From Fimenecus sp964540535 (GTDB taxonomy: Bacteria > Bacillota > Clostridia > Oscillospirales > Acutalibacteraceae), in contig CAZIMO010000002.1 of assembly GCA_964540535.1 (NCBI GenBank), forward strand, positions 1 to 64,000: a DNA stretch of 64,000 bases, given 5' to 3'. Under the pieces are notes generated by a model that was not told where the DNA came from, ran no database searches, and saw only the letters and a program-made list of their open reading frames with translations. Positions 60,488 through 64,000 of the stretch are shown here, piece by piece. Numbering within the stretch: the stretch's first letter is position 1; every line of letters starts with the position of its first letter. A program made the translations under genes and the position numbers.

Positions 60488-61843
60488 TTATTCCTCCGCA
60501 CCCTCATTTTCCTTTTGCTTTTCTTTTTCATACTCAACGCTCTGTGTGTAAGCAAGCTCTGGGTCGACGAAAAGTCCAGAATGCGCAAAAGCAAGGCGTG
60601 GGTGAATTTTATCGTTGTTAAGCATCGTGGTAAGAACCTGTGACTTAACTTGAATGTTCTCATAGTTGCGGCGAGTGAAACGAATATCAATTGCCGATTG
60701 TTTCAAATTCATATTGCGTAAAGTATTTACGAACTGAATTGCAATTTTAAGGAATTGCTTTTCAGACATTTTAAACATCGTTTCTGTGTCTTTTGCACGG
60801 GATTCAGCGTTGCTCCAACCGTCACGCATAATTACCGCCGACCCTGTATCGCTTGTAGAACTTCCGCCATTTCGATTTGGCATACCGCAAATAGTAAGAA
60901 CTGTATCATACATATCGTCTACAAGTGTTTGTGTCTGTGTTTGGTTCAGTTCTTGAATGAGATAATACGCATCGCTCTCATTGGGAATTTTAAGACCGCC
61001 GTTTTCTTTAAGCGACTTAAATTTCTCGTTGTCAATATCTACGCCTTTAAGAATAAGCAGAGCTTGAATGAACTGTTCTACACCGTCTAAACGGTTTGAA
61101 GCCGTTTCGTTAATGGCGTCAAGCAGACCGATTACTATTTCAAAAGCACCGAGCCTTTCGGGATTTGCAGGATATTCTATAATCGGAACTACACCGAGGG
61201 AATGCGGTTCTTCCTTGACTACAACTCCGTTTTTAACCTCATAATACATATTGGCTGTATAAATACTGTGAAGCTCCGTATTATCTTCAAGCAAAACAGT
61301 TGTTACAGCCATTACAGGCTTATTGCCAAGACCGCTATGGTACACAACAAAGCTGTGCCTAGGGTCGAGAGTATAAATCTCAAATGGAGCCTCATCTTTC
61401 TCTTTCAGCTTATCGGGCAAAACCATTCTGTATGCCGTACCGCAGATAGTAAACCATTTTGCGAGTTCAGTATCTTTAGCCGCTTTATCTTCAGCAAATA
61501 CATATTCGTTCAGTTTATTAAGACTTTCAGAAATATCATCTTTGCTTCGGCTTACATACTGAACAGGTTCGCCCATAAGATAACTGACCTTAAAAGAAAC
61601 AATCTCATTCGCTCTGTTTACAACAATTCTGTTATTGATTTCCGGGCGAATTTCTTTGGTGCGGTTACGGATAGGCTGTTTGCCTTTATAGTAATCATAG
61701 AGATACTGAATTTCTCTGCGATTTTTACTGTGAACGCTGAGTGCTTTTTCAAGAACTCTTAAAAGGTTCTCTCCCGTAATCTCCGAACAGTCGGTATAAA
61801 TAACCCTGCGACCGTAAAGAGTTTCGGTAATATTCACACTCAT
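60488..61843 (-). CDS. Phage portal protein (SPP1 family)
   Basis: The 451-residue portal matches SPP1 gp6-type proteins: LYDYYKGKQPI, NRIVVNRANEIVSFKVSYLMGEPV, VEQFIQALLILKGVDID and a charged, disordered tail. Twelve copies form the DNA entry ring. Confidence 0.92.
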   Translation of the reverse strand: MSVNITETLYGRRVIYTDCSEITGENLLRVLEKALSVHSKNRREIQYLYDYYKGKQPIRNRTKEIRPEINNRIVVNRANEIVSFKVSYLMGEPVQYVSRSKDDISESLNKLNEYVFAEDKAAKDTELAKWFTICGTAYRMVLPDKLKEKDEAPFEIYTLDPRHSFVVYHSGLGNKPVMAVTTVLLEDNTELHSIYTANMYYEVKNGVVVKEEPHSLGVVPIIEYPANPERLGAFEIVIGLLDAINETASNRLDGVEQFIQALLILKGVDIDNEKFKSLKENGGLKIPNESDAYYLIQELNQTQTQTLVDDMYDTVLTICGMPNRNGGSSTSDTGSAVIMRDGWSNAESRAKDTETMFKMSEKQFLKIAIQFVNTLRNMNLKQSAIDIRFTRRNYENIQVKSQVLTTMLNNDKIHPRLAFAHSGLFVDPELAYTQSVEYEKEKQKENEGAEE

Positions 61844-61931
61844 TTCAGCACCTCCTCATACTTTTTCTACACATTCCATTATAGAATATTCTTTGAATGC
61901 CGTCAACGCTTAAGATTATAACATTATACCT

Positions 61932-63587
61932 TTAAAACATTCGCTTAAAGACCTGTGCTTTAGTTGATGTACTGCGTACCATAGCTATTGCCATAGCAAG
62001 GCTGTCAGGCGCGTCATCGTTCTTATTTTTTGCGAACATCTTGTAGGAAAAGACATTCTGCATAAACAAGCTATATGCCTTACTCCGCTTTCCCGACTCT
62101 CTAAATATCATCGTTTCTCGAATGTTAGGAGCTTTATCGAAAATCCGTTGAAATTTAGCTTTATCCGATGGAGCGGCTTTGGTGGTAAGGTTGATTTTGC
62201 GATTGTGCTTTTTAAGCTCTTCTTCAACACCGTCTTTATACGCCTCTGTGGATTTATTGGCTTCAATCTGCATTGCTTGAACATCGTAATTGAGAACAGC
62301 ACTCGCAAGAAGAGGTTGAGTAATTCTTTTATCGCCGTTATCGTACACAACATCGTGAACATAAATATCATCGCCATATTGAAAACAAATCGGAGCTGCC
62401 ACAAAATCCCCGCCACCGAACGCAGGGTCAACCGCCATAAATACTCTGTCAGGTTCTCCTTCAGGAAGAATGCCGTTATAATATCGGAACTCATTAGAAG
62501 TGAACAACGCACCGTCACGCTCAATAGGTTCGCCCATATATTGAGCCATCCACGAAGCCATATCGTTATTTCGTTCAAATGAAGCCCGTCTTTGTCGGTA
62601 ATACTCTGTACTGAAGCCTACGCCGTAATCATAATCGAATTGGCTTTCATCGTTTTCGTCAAGAGCAGAAAGATTGATTATCATATAACGGCGTTCCTTA
62701 AATCGTTCGTCATTCTCTAACAAATCCATTCTAAGTCCTGCAGGGTCCACCATAGACCAACGGGTACCGCACCACAAAATCTTTGCATTTTCTTTAGCAC
62801 GAGGAAGCAGGTTATTATCGACCTTACTCCACGCAGACATAAGTCGGTCTTTATTCAGTGCTTCTTCAATACCTCCGATAAGGTCATCTGAAATCTCAAA
62901 TCCATTGCAGTCACAAGCACCGTTAAGCGTTCCGTTCAAAGAACGGCAAGTAAGAGAAGGATAACGCTTTTTTCTATCGATGTTAATTGTTTCTTCCTGT
63001 GAATTTGTCTGCACAATTTTTGCATTTGGAAATACATCTTTCCACAGATAAGTAACGGGATCGTTAATTATTTCCAATACACCGTTGTAAAATGCTTTCG
63101 TAATCGTATCGGAATAAGCAGAATACAAGTTCGACATCTCACCGTTCCTGCCGATTATCCAAGTAACTAAAAGCATAAGAGTAGTTGTCTTGCCGATACG
63201 GGGCGGTAATGAGATAAACAGTTCGTCAAGCTCATCATCTGCGAGCATTTGCAAAGCGTCTACTACCCTCTTCAATATCTTTCGGCGAGGTTGGTAAAAC
63301 CTTTCGTTAGGTTTTCTGTTTATCTCTAAGTATAAAAGATAGCTGTCGAAGAAATGCGGTGCATCAAACAGAAGAGTTTTCTTATACAGCTCAAAAAAGC
63401 TTGCTACATCATATTTCTGACGCATTGCCACTATTATTTTTTCACGCAATGCCTTATTTGTTTCGTGAGCCAATTTGAAGTTTTCGCCCTCAATATTACG
63501 GCATAGTGAAAACAAGTCATTGTATGCTGTAATATCACGAGGAGTCTTTTTTATTTCTAAAAATATTTTTTTAATCAGTTTTTCCAT
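61932..63587 (-). CDS. terL: Phage terminase large subunit
   Basis: The 551-residue packaging motor has the ATPase Walker A-like LPPRIGKTT (about 116), Walker B region (GFEISDDLI), motif III region (ILWCGTRWS) and the C-terminal RNase H-like nuclease with MAVDPAFGGG and DAPDSLAMAIAM. The ATG at 63587 has GAGGT; the 12 extra codons upstream would overlap hairpin H2. The small subunit is probably right of the window. Confidence 0.94.
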   Translation of the reverse strand: MEKLIKKIFLEIKKTPRDITAYNDLFSLCRNIEGENFKLAHETNKALREKIIVAMRQKYDVASFFELYKKTLLFDAPHFFDSYLLYLEINRKPNERFYQPRRKILKRVVDALQMLADDELDELFISLPPRIGKTTTLMLLVTWIIGRNGEMSNLYSAYSDTITKAFYNGVLEIINDPVTYLWKDVFPNAKIVQTNSQEETINIDRKKRYPSLTCRSLNGTLNGACDCNGFEISDDLIGGIEEALNKDRLMSAWSKVDNNLLPRAKENAKILWCGTRWSMVDPAGLRMDLLENDERFKERRYMIINLSALDENDESQFDYDYGVGFSTEYYRQRRASFERNNDMASWMAQYMGEPIERDGALFTSNEFRYYNGILPEGEPDRVFMAVDPAFGGGDFVAAPICFQYGDDIYVHDVVYDNGDKRITQPLLASAVLNYDVQAMQIEANKSTEAYKDGVEEELKKHNRKINLTTKAAPSDKAKFQRIFDKAPNIRETMIFRESGKRSKAYSLFMQNVFSYKMFAKNKNDDAPDSLAMAIAMVRSTSTKAQVFKRMF

Positions 63588-63605
63588 AGATACCTCAAAA
63601 TAAAA

Positions 63606-63655
63606 ACAGGGACTACCACGCACCTTTTAGATGCACAATAGTCCATGTTGACTGT
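63606..63655 (-). terminator. Hairpin element H2 before terL
   Basis: A 13-pair stem with wobbles (63610-63622 with 63632-63644) is followed leftward by a T-rich tail. Its upstream side carries ACAGTCAACATGGACTAT, nearly identical to H1. It separates the upstream small gene from terL. Confidence 0.65.
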
Positions 63656-63680
63656 TTACTTCTGCCCTGTTGCAGAAGCC

Positions 63681-64000
63681 TTATTGCATATTAACCATTA
63701 TTTCGTTATAAAGCTCACTGCCTTTTGTAATGGTTCCTTCCCATAATCTGCCGTTATTATAAATAATTCGCGCAAGCTGTGAATTAGAAAACTGCGTGTA
63801 AGTATGTCCCACTGTTCTCTGTCTTCTTGGCATACCTCCTACTATTGCTCCTGCGTCACCAAACAATGCTCCGCCAAGTAGGAAACCTGCTAAAGAGCCC
63901 TTACTTTTAGTTTGAGAAATATGAACCTGTTCTGTGTCTCCACCCAAGTATAATACTCCCATAACATAAGGTAGACCTTCAGCACGAGATACTCCAAAAT
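63681..64000 (-). CDS. Glycine-zipper-like small protein, 5' end outside the window
   Basis: The open frame continues past the right edge (about 106 codons visible, FGVSRAEGLPYVMGVLYLGG at the visible start). It has a Gly-rich hydrophobic segment (SLAGFLLGGALFGDAGAIVGG) that could insert in membranes. I recall similar ends of zinc-ribbon/SHOCT-type phage or mobile-element proteins but cannot name it. Its stop lies upstream of hairpin H2. Confidence 0.55.
   Translation of the reverse strand, partial: FGVSRAEGLPYVMGVLYLGGDTEQVHISQTKSKGSLAGFLLGGALFGDAGAIVGGMPRRQRTVGHTYTQFSNSQLARIIYNNGRLWEGTITKGSELYNEIMVNMQ

Larger units (their letters stand above)
37863..64000. mobile_element. Prophage (siphovirus type), late half plus cargo zone, open at right edge
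   Basis: Genes from 45755 to the right edge follow the order of a tailed-phage late operon read leftward: TerL, portal, scaffold, major capsid, connectors, tail tube, chaperones, tape measure, baseplate, fibres, amidase, holin. No integrase, repressor or replication gene is in the window; they should lie to the right. The stretch 38.3-45.4 kb carries accessory genes in the same orientation. The left border at about 37.9-38.3 kb is inferred from composition and gene content. Confidence 0.85.

Noticed and set aside
63588..63623. A longer terminase start at 63623
   Set aside because: It would run through hairpin H2 and lacks a ribosome binding site; GAGGT supports 63587.
1..64000. A CRISPR array anywhere in the window
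   Set aside because: No regularly spaced identical repeats with unique spacers of 25-40 bases were seen; the 11-base array at 45642 has no spacers.

Overview
The window looks like a chromosome segment from a low-GC, Gram-positive, spore-forming member of the Clostridia, probably a gut Ruminococcaceae/Oscillospiraceae-type organism (inference). The signs are a Spo0A with a 0A box, a cysteine T-box leader, a CIRCE element before groES-groEL, a Clostridium/Bacillus-type LexA box before recA, a G5/3D-domain cell-wall protein, many lipoprotein signal peptides and AGGAGG ribosome binding sites. Almost every gene is on the minus strand; exceptions are rpmB and one small lipoprotein.

Region 1 (1-25.1 kb) is housekeeping. 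It holds a substrate-binding protein broken by one missing base, a decayed ORF, tRNA-Arg(ACG), a transporter with a BspA-type LRR protein, a YjjG-like HAD phosphatase with mntP, spo0A, a MacA/FtsX-type efflux pair without a visible ATPase, T-box-controlled cysE-cysS, pgsA-rimO-recX-recA, rpmB, groES-groEL, a solitary MazF-type toxin, nnr, a DUF3267 membrane protein and a YabE-like G5/3D protein. An intergenic repeat occurs in two diverged copies (6.2-6.4 kb and 23.0-23.3 kb).

Region 2 (25.1-37.7 kb) is one long surface-polysaccharide operon of twelve genes read leftward from a promoter at 37.7 kb: DegT aminotransferase, priming sugar-phosphate transferase, four glycosyltransferases, a CDP-alcohol phosphotransferase with a TagD-like cytidylyltransferase, a Wzy-like polymerase, a pyruvyl transferase, a Wzx flippase and an F420-hydrogenase-beta-like iron-sulfur protein.

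Region 3 (about 37.9-64 kb) is the late half of a siphovirus-type prophage, still open at the right edge: terminase, portal, scaffold, capsid, connectors, tail tube, tail chaperones with a -1 frameshift site, tape measure, baseplate/fibre proteins, amidase and holin. Downstream of the holin, toward the polysaccharide operon, lies a visibly more AT-rich cargo zone (38.3-45.4 kb) with two operons that look like anti-phage defence modules. Operon 1 encodes a fused nucleoside-deoxyribosyltransferase-like/SAM-methyltransferase and a protein with a C-terminal Cap12-type TIR domain; the TIR gene has a strong internal start site. Operon 2 encodes a 2TM/beta-rich protein, a TM protein with an S-NUDIX-like domain and a SAMHD1-like HD phosphohydrolase. 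Each operon sits just downstream of a copy of the same roughly 0.2-0.3 kb phage 3'-end block, a conserved hairpin terminator plus flanks. The copy between the operons also keeps a start-less remnant of a DUF2829 (Tad2, Thoeris anti-defence) gene. This duplicated-terminator, defence-bearing end of the prophage is the most novel part of the window.

Functions were assigned by reading protein motifs, without database searches. Promoters are hexamer matches (most with exactly 17-bp spacing) and were not tested.
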